Positions 53,824-64,000 of a stretch of DNA of 64,000 bases are shown here, piece by piece. Position numbers and translations under genes: made by a program. How positions within the stretch are numbered: position 1 is the first letter of the stretch; each line of letters starts with the position of its first letter. This DNA comes from Lethocerus indicus (lineage: Eukaryota; Arthropoda; Insecta; Hemiptera; Belostomatidae): NCBI GenBank assembly GCA_019843655.1, contig JACDQD010000005.1:14101575-14165574 (forward strand). The letters are read 5' to 3'. The notes under the pieces are model-generated. The model saw nothing but the letters and a program-made list of their open reading frames with translations, was not told the DNA's origin and ran no database searches.

Positions 53824-53871
53824 CAGTCGGCCGAAGTACCGTCTAGGACCCCGACTACCCCTCACAAACAG
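53824..53871 (+). CDS. tensin: Probable tensin microexon, 48 bp, phase 0
   Basis: Seen: the acceptor TTAATTTGTTTCAG ends at 53823 and a near-perfect donor CAG|GTAAGA starts at 53872. The 48 bases between are open in the frame QSAEVPSRTPTTPHKQ and use balanced codons, unlike the AT-rich flanks. The exon starts with CAG directly after the acceptor CAG, so a tandem NAGNAG choice could drop one Gln. Length is a multiple of three and both phases are 0, matching the 62257 exon, so inclusion would give ...HKQ-GWGGSG.... Inference: it encodes a short Ser/Thr/Pro-rich linker before the phosphatase-like domain. I recognise no domain in it. A chance pair of good splice sites around an open 48-mer is possible but unlikely. 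Confidence 0.6.
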
Positions 53872-54466
53872 GTAAGACACTACACCGATAATATTTATTA
53901 TAACATTAATTATTCTTTCGTGCATGAAATTAGAATTTCGGTTAACCGACATATCGCTTGGTCATGTGTAAATGGTTCGAAAATATTAAATAATGTCTTT
54001 AATAAAAAAATTAAATACATTGAAATGCTCTTCATCCATTTTAAGCGTTTAGTAATGTAACTACTAGGGTGACTGCAGAGCTCACCGACTCCCTTCACTG
54101 TCTTCCATGTTATAGCGAAAATAATTGATTTATTCGTTTATTATCATTTCACGAAGAGGTTTTTAAATACAATTAACATTTATAGAGTAGCTCGGAATTT
54201 AAACGTGAGAGAAATAGGTCAAAATGGAATATATATTATATTGTAGAGTATACGCAGGAAATCTAGTACGGCCCTCCTGGTTTTCATTGGTATAATGAAA
54301 TAGGCGTTACTGAAATTGACTTATATACTGACTGATATTCTTTGAATCGTATGAACTTCACTTTCGATTCAGCTCTAGATCCGGTCTGATATCGGACCGC
54401 TGTGACACCTGACGGTGTATTTGCCGAATTCGGTTTGATGGTATTATACAGTGGGAGCCGTCGGGC

Positions 54467-54484
54467 GGCCAATAAATATTGGCC
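54467..54484. repeat. Inverted repeat with paired CCAAT boxes
   Basis: GGCCAAT-AAAT-ATTGGCC, an 18-bp perfect inverted repeat that places a CCAAT box on each strand. CCAAT pentamers are the core of NF-Y sites; another CCCAATAAAA follows about 10 bp later. Confidence 0.9.
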
Positions 54485-55129
54485 CATGGGAAGCCCAATA
54501 AAATCGTTGTCGAAGCTGCTTCTCCTGAGGCCGCCGAGGAATATGAAGAACCACTTTCTCTCTCTCCCGCTTCTCTCTCTCTATCTATCGATCGCCCCTT
54601 ATTAAGTGAAGAAGGACCCCCATCCTTATCCCCTTGATACACACGGCTCTCAACCCTTTAAGCCCTATTGTACCGACCGGGCTTCTAACTGGTTGCCGGC
54701 TTCGAGGGCGCCGTTTATTTTGCGGGTAAAATATGCGGGCTAATGCTCTTCGGAATTTATGGAACACCAAGTTATAAGTTCAGCGATCGATTAAACACTA
54801 TTGTATTTAATCAAAGACTGAGTATATAGTTCGGCACATGACCATAATTATTGTAAAAAAGTAAAACCAGAAAGTGTTGTATTGTTAATGTTTTTCAAAT
54901 TATATTTCAAAAATAGTGTTTCCGGGGTTGACAATGTCATCGTCTGTACATGTCTGCTAAGTATCCCATTCAGCAATATCTCCCACAATATTAAGAGGGA
55001 AGATACGACCGAAAAATATTTTAAAAAAATAAAAATGCGAAAAAGTAAAAATGTTTAATGCAGCGTAGATAGGGTTCATCATGCGCAGAATGCCCCGGTA
55101 TTGGATTCAAATATGTTGGCAGCACAAAG

Positions 55130-55420
55130 GGTTAATTACGGGGAGGGGGAGGAGGGGGGCAGGTGTCCGGTAGCGCGGAAATCGAGCCCGACAAAAACGT
55201 CCAGGACCCGGCGGACAAAAACGGTCCCTTCGGCGGCAATTTTAGTGCGGGGGCCCTCTCTTTGTTAGGGGCGGCCCTTTCCGCTATTAACCATCCCCTC
55301 CCCGGCCCGTCCTAATAAATTGTAGGGCCGCGGTCACAATTTCGGCACGACAGTCGAACGCCGTAACTCCCTACCACCGAAATAGCAGTGACCTCTAACG
55401 GCTTTTGCCTCGGTCAGTTT
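55130..55420. other. GC-rich block with G-run
   Basis: Begins with a G-dominated purine run (about 55138-55162), followed by about 250 bases of GC-rich, CpG-containing sequence. There is no open frame of note. It lies 1.3 kb downstream of the 53824 microexon. Confidence 0.4.
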
Positions 55421-57260
55421 CAATTCCCCATCCGATTACTTCTGGATTTTATTTTTAATAGTTTGAGTAATTGTTTTAATTATTTCGATTTATCTTAACT
55501 CCCCCCATACCCCCTTTGTTAATTAGGATATCGCATGGTGAGTATCGATTTAACACGGCGCTATCTCTAATGTACTGTAACGACCGGGGGGCAATTTGTT
55601 TATATAAGCAGATCTAATTCCGTGTTGGGTTTCGCGGCTGCAGTTTAAATATAGAAACAAGAATATTTAAGAACATCTGACCGTATCCTTTGGGTAATTA
55701 TTAGTTTAAACATTTAAGACCGGGTTGAATAAATCATAAGTAAACGACATTAACAGAACATATGTACGAAAATCTGTATAATATATAGCCTTGTTCAGAC
55801 AAAGAGACCATAAGAGTGGTATAATAGAATAATAACAAGATTATGCCATGCAAGATTAAAATAGTGCAGTTTGTTTTCGTAGCATCGCATTTATATTGGG
55901 GGTACCTGCACACGTAGTACTAATGTACATTCCTGTCGTGGGTATGAATAAATAACTTTCGGCAGTCCTACCACTCGGGTCTGCGAAAGGTCGAAGAAAA
56001 AAAAGAATGTATTTATGAACCGAACCACGCCCGTTCGTGTCGAACGTAGAACGCGGAACGGGCCGCAGGGTGTGGGGGGCCCCTGGACAAAAGGCTGCAA
56101 AAATACTGAAAGTGCCGAGGCCAGCGACTCGTAAACCGAAACGGCAGTGGGAAAGGGCCGAGGTACAAGCTGGCCGGGTTTGGGACTGGGTCCAGGGCAC
56201 GTACAACGAGGGGATGGCGCTCGAGCGTGGCCACGACCCAGCCTCTTCTCTCACCCAACTTGACCAGTCATTCCCCCATTGGCCCCACCGTGTAGAGACC
56301 CGGTGAAAATATTTCAGAGTCATTCCCTCTTGCCATCGTGTTTAATCCGGGCGAAACTATTTCAGACTCCTAAGGGCTAGCGAACATCATTTATCTCCCG
56401 CAGTTCGGCGATTTAAAGCTGTTGTCAGTAAACATGGTTATAGGTGACAACTTTGTATAAAGACGCTTAATGAAAAGAAACTCGACCTTATATGTTCTAT
56501 ACGAATACATCACCGCCGTATGCCGTTATCAATAACGGCTAGAGAAATTGGCCTCTCCCTATGACCAAGAAATGTATTATAAACTGTAATTATGATGCGC
56601 TGTCAGGAAAAAAATCGGACCCACAGCTCACATATTTTTAGGAACTAGTTAATTTGACTCACATTTGTTATAATATGATATGTCCCAATAGCGGAGTAAT
56701 GCAAGAGTATGCGTTATTTATATTTTATCAAATACTATATACAGATTTAAGGAAATGAGAACTGCTGGAGCTGTTGTTTACTTTCAAAGTGGAGCGCGGG
56801 TTACTAAAGTCTACTTCGACTACAGTAAGCCGATGTTACAGGATAAAAAATTCAACAGTTAATTCGGCCCGACTACCGGTAGCCTCTGTTTAGAAGAGGC
56901 AGGGAGCAAGATTTGCACCTAATATTCCCGGAATTCGAGTGCGCCCTCAGGAACTCTCCTTAGGACTGTGCCATTCCATCGTCCCGTTGTGCCACACCCA
57001 CTTTCTGGATCGTATAACACATTCGTAGTAGTAGTATGTGCGAGTAGAGCGTATCTATTAAATCGACATGCCGCTTGCTCTGAGGAATTTGCAAAGCAAT
57101 TTACGGTCTACAATAGAGTAAGTTCGGAACAATAAATAGCCTGCGTTCAAAGTTGACAGCGCTATTATTCAGTGCGCTAATTTTGTATTGAGTCAGAGGG
57201 AAAGGTTGTTAACGCGTGGAGGAACGATAGATATATCGCTTTATTTGAAATGGGGAAAGG

Positions 57261-57278
57261 GCGGGTGCGCCCACCCGC
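57261..57278. repeat. GC hairpin
   Basis: GCGGGTG and CACCCGC flank the loop CGCC; a perfect 7-bp stem within a short GC-rich block. Confidence 0.9.
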
Positions 57279-60200
57279 ACGACTGAACGGCATGTCGGCG
57301 TATGCGAAATGTTTAGGCCGGAGATTCCAATTTTATTTCAGGCACGGTGCAGAAAATATATCTCCGCGGTCTGAAATTTCACTTCTGATGGGAATTAATT
57401 TCTTCACGGGTACAGTTCGGTTTAATATGGAAGATTAACGGACTAATGGAATTTTTTATGGGATAAAATTAAGTACAAAAGAAGGGGAGGAAAATGAACC
57501 CGGACGCAATGATGATGAAGGAGATGAGTTTTATAAATAGATTATCCTTGCTGTTGTGCTCCGGTTTGACCCTAGAGCATTCCCCCGTGAACGACGGGAA
57601 ATAATTTCCCAACTCCGATTACCGCGTTCATGAATAATTATAGTACTGAAATTTGGCCTTCGGATTAGAAATTTGTTTATTGGGTAAGATAAGATGTAAT
57701 TAGCATTTGCCAGCGATGGATGCCAGACCCCGGGTAGCATCAAGTTCCCGACTGCTTTGAGTTAAATCCAATTGCCAGGTAGATGAAGTTTCGTTATTCT
57801 TACCAATAATTACCGCCTACTCGATACCCGCTATCCCGCAGCCCGATCCCCTAATGGAGATAATGGGTTAATTGGTACACGCTCACAGCATCACGGTGAA
57901 CGGGCGAGCATAGGCCGTTCCCATCCTAATTATTAGTTCCGATACCCAAGGTGTTAATAGGAACTTATACCCGGCGTGTTCCCTTGATTATGACATCCAC
58001 GGACGAGGTTATTTTTCTCTCCCCGTAACGGTCGTAACAATCATTAAATCTGGTTACGGTGTGTGCAACGCGTAGTTACGCTCAATTATTTACACTGGGG
58101 AATTGGCCACTGGGAGTTGTGTGAGAAGAGGCTGTTTATTATAGGTTTGCATACGGTATCTAATTGTCTTACGGGCGGCAGTGCTCGATAGGCTAGCAAA
58201 CGAGTGGCAGCGGCTAGGTCAAAAGCGGGCCGGCCGGAGGCGCCGATTCATTCATGAAGGGCCAATTTATCTATCCCGTGAGGTGGCCATTCAAATGTGT
58301 TATGAGAACCCGAGTTTCGGACCCAGTTTCCACTGCTGAATAAATAAACAGTTGAGTGATTCGTAGGGCGAACTAGATACCTATTACCCGACGTTTGGCA
58401 CGGTTTAATAAGGACCTTAGTCAGGACAACGTTAAAGCGGCCACTAGACCATTCAGACATAGATTCCCAAATGGCACGTCATGTACATTGTTATTAAATA
58501 ACATTTAATTTATTTCCGTTACCGTGAATCAGAAGAAAGAAATATGAAATCCTCTATCGATTTACTTAGTATGGAATTTATTGTGCAGAAAGTGCAAAAG
58601 ACCAGGTCTAATTTATTTAAATAAAATAATGTGAAATTAAAGAAATTGTGGCATTAGCTTTTTAATGCAATAACCTTGATAAGATTCTCCAGCGTATTTA
58701 AACGCTCATGCGCTCGGGTTGCCACAAACCTCTTTGCCGAATTTGAATATTCATGTTTTGTTTTTTTGGGAATCAACAAATATTCCCACTTGGTGTCGAT
58801 GTGAAGGCCGGACAGTTCTTTCAGTCCGGAAAAATACAAGAAACTTCGTCGAAGCAGGAACCAGTTAAATAATAAATTTCAGCTTCGGAGGGTGATTCTA
58901 TTATCTAATTGTTAATTAATAAAATAATGACGTATAAAATATTGTTTTTTATGTAATATTATATAAAACGTGGTTGCAAATTTTGATAGCCATCGCCACT
59001 CTGAAACTTATACTCAGACTTGGAAGTGGATGTTGTTTTACTTGAAATGCTATTTTTTAGTTTAATTCATTCAATTTTTGACAATAAGTATATACAATAT
59101 ACAAGTATATAAAATATACATTACTTATGTATGTTTATCGCATTGGCGATCCAGTTTCAGTTGGTTGCCATTTATAACATAGTCATCATAATTTTAGGGC
59201 AAACCGCAGTAATCGCACCTCCCACTACCGGTGCATTACGTTTTCTCTGTACTTCATTTCATCGTCGCTTCCAAGCGACCTCTGGGGGAGGGGTCAATTG
59301 GCCAAATTTTAATTCCGTCACGCGTGTCACGTAACGCGCATCCCCTAGATAATTACTCTTCCCTACATCTGTAGAGGAGTTGCCTTTTTAAGTGCTTGAT
59401 GTAAAATAGGAGCGCCAACTTGCTTTCACTAAAGTTTATAGCCGAGTGATAATTTACTTTTTTAGATCGTATGTTGATTGTTGCAGAAGTGGATAAGTGG
59501 CCCAGTTAGTTGAGAGCCACTCATTTCCATTTGAAAATTGCAATTAATTGAAAAGAGGACCTGCCGAGGTGAATTAAACCTTCGCGGAAAGACGAGAGAA
59601 GTTGAGTCGGTAGGGCATCCGAATCACTAACTGGCTTCGGGGGTGACCTCCATATGCGCTGTAGCTATTTTACGACTTTATAAGAAATAGTCGAGTCCTT
59701 CTTAATGCAGTCACGTTGCTTAACTGTTGCTTAAACTGATTTAACGACCGGACAGGAGTAAAATTACGAAGGAGCGGCGTTGCCCTATAGAAGCGTGAGC
59801 CGCTCGGCCGGTGACCATTGTGCCATCGGGGAGTCTGAAATACATTTTAAAATTAAAACGGAGAGGGCCGCCATTGTGCTAAGGCTTACCTTTTATATAT
59901 GGCACTGTTATTCAGGAACTAATTTCGTTGCGTGATACAGGGAACAATGGGAAATAAATTCTAAAGTCCCCTCACTCCCCTACGATAAATAACGTCCGTC
60001 TAAGTACCGGTTTTGGAACTCCGCCATTTCCAGGGTTCGATATAACCGCTCCCTGCTAAGTGTATCTCCGATACTTCGGAATTGTGATTGGCAAAGCTTC
60101 TTTGTGTGTATGAAAAAATTTCATATGATGAAACAGAATAGTCAGAATACCATTGGTCTAATAAAGTGTTATTATGCATTCTCAGCGCTGCTCCGGGTCC

Positions 60201-61319
60201 AACGAGCGTCGGGAGTGCAATATTGTAAGACCAAGAAATAATTAGGAAATTAAAGCATATTCGATTGTTAATTTAGTAGATATTGTTGACAAGAAGCCTC
60301 AAGTAGCCCTAAGTAGGTGGGGATGACCGGTGCCGGTGCCGGGGTCCAGAGAGTGAAGCTTGGCACGTGTGTACCTTTATTTACAGTCGTAAAAACCTCA
60401 ACATCCGCCCTTCACAAAATATATATTAATAAACGCACCACTGGCTCCACTTCCGGCGAGCGGCGTCGCAGGCTCTTTGATTCCGTCGGGTACATTTTTC
60501 GTTCCAAGGTACTTGTAACAAGGTTTCATAAGGTTGAAATATGAATTTGTAACTTTTTGTTATTCTGTTACATTATTTGTAACAGGAAGACTGTCGGAGC
60601 ATTGTAAAAAATAAAATTTTCTTATTTAATTAAAATAAATACATTCAGCAGCTAGGGTTTAGATAAAGGTCAGCTTGGAAATTCAAAATACTTTTAAAAG
60701 TAATAGTGGTATACACGAATGCATAACTGAAATTGTAATTTCATAATTATATTCAGTATGAGGAACCCCCGAGTATCAAAGTACTTCCTATATTCAAATG
60801 ATGATCTCTGTAATATGCAGTAGGTTCTCGTACAACAGTTGAGCTCATCGCACTATGTTTATACCTGGGACAACTCGGTTAAGGCTCTGTTTTTTGGTGG
60901 AAGAAAAAAATTATTTTCAAATTTATAAACCCATTAACATTAACGCTTGCGTTATCTAATCCCCTATCACGTAGGAGACTGTAATTGTCTTCACAAACAC
61001 CGGATCTTTCGTCGGGAACGGTTTTGAGCGCTGTATCGTTACATCGTAATTTACACCTACTTTTTGTATCATGGAATCCAGGTTGCAAGCACATCCCCGG
61101 CGTTGACTAAATGGTTAAAAATCATTAACTCATTTTATCATCGAAGCTGAATTTATTTGTACAGTTGTTACTGTTAAAATACAGTTTATCTAGCATATAG
61201 CAGGATTGATAGCTAGTTGTAGCACGGGACTCAATTAAGTATCAAAAAAGGAAAATGGAATCACTCGATTGGGTGTCAATGCAGGAGGTATAAATGGCCC
61301 GTTAAATGCTTAAAGCGGT

Positions 61320-61890
61320 AGATTTTGTGGCCAATTTATAGCGCGGCGAATTTTTGCCCGAGGCGCACAAACTGGGCCGTGTAATTTGAATTGAGCGAAT
61401 GATTTATGCCGGACCGTACGAAGGAGGAATTACAAAAAAAAAAATTAATTTCTTCGGTATTTATTACCGCGGAACATATCGCCCCGGGGTTACCAATTAT
61501 GCCGGATCGTTCGTTTGCAGCCGATTAAGCTCAAAACAGAATTCCCCTAAATTGTTATTAATGATATAACGATTTGTGCGCCGGTGTTAAAATTCGGTTG
61601 TTCGGTAAGATGGAAGGTAATAAAGATGTTGGGGGCCGGTCGGCGGCCTGGTTACTAGATAGAGAGACGCGGAGCCGTGCGGCGTAATTATATTGAAATA
61701 TGCGTCCGAGGGGTCCCCGCCGCTGAGGGGGGGCGGCAATAGCTCGCGGGACTCTAATAAAGTGGTATTATGAAATGTCTTACAGGCTTTTTATCTGATC
61801 CGGGCCTCCCAACCTCGGGCGCACCATTATATGCAAATCTTCTCCTCGACCCGTTGAACATTATTAGAACAGGAGCGGCCGCCGGTTAAT
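61320..61890. other. GC-rich block upstream of tensin exon
   Basis: About 570 bp mixing GC-rich patches with A/T cores such as CCAATTTATA, an A10 run at about 61434 and ATTTATTACCG. This resembles compact regulatory elements with homeodomain-type AT cores. It ends about 370 bp before the tensin exon. No frame is coding-like. Confidence 0.35.
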
Positions 61891-62256
61891 CGCCTTGAAA
61901 CCGGCCTATTATTTGTATTTTTTTTATATTTGTTGGCTCAGTTAACCATGAAAGCTAGGCGGAAGTTGAGGCTACTATTTATAGGTTTACGAAGCCTAAG
62001 TATATTGTATCCGTAAAGTCACGAAGCGAAAATAGACTGTACATGACTTTCCTGACCAAAAGAATTTTATCTGATACTTGTCCAGACGCCAGCGCTACCG
62101 AACATTTCAGTGCAACTCAGTAGCAATTAATGTTTGTTAAGAGGAATAAGGTCGGTTAAAATTTAATGTATGATATGTTGAGTGCACCGAGGGTCGTATG
62201 TGTGGGCGAATGTGGAACTGGTCTATTTAATTATTAACTATATTTGTGTGTTTCAG

Positions 62257-62466
62257 GGATGGGGTGGTAGCGGTAGCGGTGGAAGTGGTAGCGGGGGCGG
62301 GCGGAGCAAGTGCGGGGGCCGCTCCAGAGAAGGGATGGACCTGAGCTACGTGACCGAGCGGATACTGGCCCTATGGTTTCCCGCGGACGTGGGCCAAGCG
62401 GCCTACAGGCAGGGCCACCAGGAAGCCGCCCACATGCTACACAGCAAGCACGGTACCAGCTACATG
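62257..62466 (+). CDS. tensin: Tensin internal exon: start of PTP-like (PTEN/tensin) domain
   Basis: Seen: an exon of 210 bp (70 codons), phase 0 at both ends. The acceptor is a T-rich tract ending GTGTTTCAG at 62248-62256, and the donor is ATG|GTCAGT at 62467. Residues 1-26 are a Gly/Ser-rich leader (GWGGSGSGGSGSGGG, then basic RSKCGGRSREG). Residues 27-70 begin MDLSYVTERI, followed by FPADVGQAAYR and SKHGTSYM. Family knowledge: D-L-x-Y-V/I-T-E-R-I near the start and S-K-H-G about 30 residues later mark the N-terminal phosphatase-like domain of tensins; PTEN and auxilin/GAK relatives lack the TERI and KHG pattern. Tensins link integrin tails to actin at focal adhesions and carry C2, SH2 and PTB domains downstream. 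The active-site loop would lie beyond this window, so catalytic status is unknown. The Met at 62335 could start a short isoform. No other family fits as well. Confidence 0.88.
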
Positions 62467-63989
62467 GTCAGTACCCACACTCACTGCTACACCATCTTGC
62501 CTTATCCTAGCTTAAATCAAAAATGAAAAAGCCAACAACAACAAAATATTATGTTCGAAACGAGAGTCCACTACTGTTACCGCCTTTTTTGCTTCCACCC
62601 CACAGTAAGATGACAAATCGTTTATCTCCCTTGTCAGTAGCCATCTCTCATTCATCGGATTTCTGATCCGAGGGGATGACTCACCCTCCATAGCTCGTCC
62701 TCCCTACTATGTTAGATCCCCCAACGATTTCTCTATTCACAGCGTAGCTACACTAAATTCAAAAGTTGAGATCATTCAAAGAGTTGACAGTCACATCGTT
62801 CACAAATTAAATCATTTTACACAATTAAAGTTTGGTTTGAAGACTTACCATAAGATTTTAAAATACTCCGAATTATCTGTAATATTGAACAGAGGTTTAG
62901 CTTTACAAAATTAGAGCTGTTTCAAAGCGATTCCATGGTGTGGTGTAAAAATAAATTAGTTGAGATAAATGGTTTCTTTGAATAATGATGTGATTTTCTA
63001 ATGTTTTTTATGGACATTAATATGCCGAAAATATGTTTAACTACGTTCTTAGGAATCTTATATTGTAAGCACATCAAACGAGTCTTGTTCTAAAGCCACA
63101 CAAACATCGCCTTAGATATTGGAGAATTATCTCAGCCATAATGTTCCAATGAGCAGCATGAATATTGATCCACTGAGGAAGTGGCGAGGGGTGTATATTA
63201 TACTGTAATTGGTACTGACGCCTCTGTCTCATTATTATTCAACTACCGCTCCCAAGTAACTCGCTGAGGCCGCTCAAAGGAAGCTTATGTAACGTTGTAT
63301 CCAATTACATCTACAACACCTCGGTTTAGTAGTTGTTAAATATATTCTATAGTATTAGATATAGATTACAGACGAAGACGTATGCTTTGATGAAAACAAA
63401 ATGAATGAACTAAATGAATACAGCCTGTAGTGACTTTTAAAATGTATCTTGTGGCTTGAAACGGACTAAGCTATATTGGGCACGGCGCGCCGGTTATGCA
63501 ATAAGCGCTACACCAACGTTCGGAGTGTCGTGCATTTGCGCCGTCATGAAATATTCTCCTCTCACAGCGTGACTTCGGCTAATGCTTAAATATGAATTGT
63601 GAATATATAATAAGATGACGTTAGATTAAATTGTAAAATAGTTTCATGTGGCGAGTAAATTCGTAGGAAATTAGGCATTTTAAATCGTATCGTCAGTCAC
63701 CTTACATTAGTATTCCGTAGAAGCAGTGAACTAGCACAATTATTGTAACAGTGGCTCGGAGATAATCGATATACTATTGACGACGGCGAGAAGCCGAAAC
63801 CGATCTACATTAAAACCTAATTTGCGACTGAAGACAAAAACGCGCTCGAGTAAAGAATTTATCTTTTTAGTTTAATATTATTTGTTTTAATTAAATATAT
63901 TATTGATCATAGGTCTCTTTTATGTATCTTCATTTCAACCATTTATTAAAACTTATAGCCTTTAATTAATGTTCAATATGTATTTGCAG
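62467..63989 (+). other. tensin: Tensin intron, 1,523 bp
   Basis: This is a GT-AG intron with donor GTCAGT and acceptor TATTTGCAG. It interrupts the tensin PTP-like domain between codons, in phase 0. The interior is AT-rich and shows no coding frame, known repeat or RNA gene. A CT-rich stretch ending CCACCCCACAG near 62604 resembles an acceptor, but no open exon follows. Confidence 0.82.
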
Positions 63990-64000
63990 GTATTTAATCT
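63990..64000 (+). CDS. tensin: Tensin next exon, partial (cut by window end)
   Basis: Seen: the acceptor TATTTGCAG ends at 63989 and is followed by 11 bases reading V-F-N-L (the last codon is incomplete). The preceding exon ends in phase 0 with SKHGTSYM, so the spliced protein reads YM-VFNL. Family knowledge: tensins continue with a hydrophobic residue then F/L-N-L-S-E at exactly this point of the PTP-like domain. The match of motif and phase across a 1,523-bp intron supports both exons. Only these bases are visible. Confidence 0.82.

Larger units (their letters stand above)
53872..62256 (+). other. tensin: Tensin intron, 8.4 kb
   Basis: The intron has donor GTAAGA and acceptor GTGTTTCAG. 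It is mostly AT-rich with no coding frame I can support. GC-rich blocks lie near 54380-54740, 55130-55420, 56030-56310, 57250-57430 and 61320-61890. They contain overlapping short frames on both strands, the CCAAT palindrome at 54467 and the hairpin at 57261. An ATG-started frame at 57069 runs to an AGA|GTAAGT donor but ends in phase 2, which does not fit the next exon. Confidence 0.6.

Noticed and set aside
55856..56323. 155-codon frame on the minus strand with a 69-89 codon frame in other phases
   Set aside because: Overlapping frames on both strands in a stop-poor GC block, with no recognisable domain; treated as chance.
57069..57124. ATG-started short frame ending at an AGA|GTAAGT donor, a possible alternative first exon
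   Set aside because: It would leave in phase 2 while the next tensin exon requires phase 0, and there is no promoter evidence upstream.
1..64000. Transposons, CRISPR arrays, phage or bacterial operons, viral insertions
   Set aside because: No long coding frames of reverse transcriptase, transposase, integrase, capsid or Cas type, no regularly spaced direct repeats, and no long terminal repeats could be seen by eye. Old non-coding relics cannot be excluded without a repeat library.

Overview
The window looks like the 5' part of one very large animal gene, most likely from an arthropod (probably an insect) with a big, AT-rich genome and long introns. There are no operons, ribosome binding sites, long uninterrupted genes, rRNAs or convincing tRNAs. 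The longest ATG-started open frame is 166 codons and matches no family I know. I see no reverse transcriptase, transposase or integrase frame, so recent coding transposons are absent.

The anchor is at the right end. A 210-bp exon at 62257-62466 on the + strand encodes the start of a tensin-type phosphatase-like domain (DLSYVTERI, then SKHGTSYM). The last 11 bases of the window, after a good acceptor, read V-F-N-L in the same phase, which is the expected continuation of the tensin motif. The gene is therefore tensin (the blistery orthologue in Drosophila), a focal-adhesion protein, and it continues beyond the window.

Upstream, a 48-bp phase-0 microexon at 53824-53871 has strong splice sites and is probably part of the same gene. 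A less certain 62-bp exon lies at 42667-42728. On this model the introns are more than 42.6 kb, 11.1 kb, 8.4 kb and 1.5 kb.

The most interesting signal is in the long first intron. At 2240/2241 and 23617/23618 a strong polypyrimidine tract plus CAG is fused directly to a GTGAGT donor, with zero bases between. This is the signature of recursive splicing ratchet points. The two sites and the candidate exon at 42667 are spaced about 21.4 and 19.0 kb apart, as expected if a long intron is removed in steps. A weaker AG|GT junction lies at 42577/42578.

The rest is intronic. AT-rich DNA (with AT and CT/AT microsatellites at 16667, 34330 and 51191) alternates with some forty GC-rich, CpG-containing blocks of 150-700 bp. 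These blocks carry several perfect palindromes or hairpins and most of the chance open frames. They may be conserved regulatory elements, unrecognised alternative exons or promoters; sequence alone cannot decide. No first exon or promoter of the tensin gene was identified.
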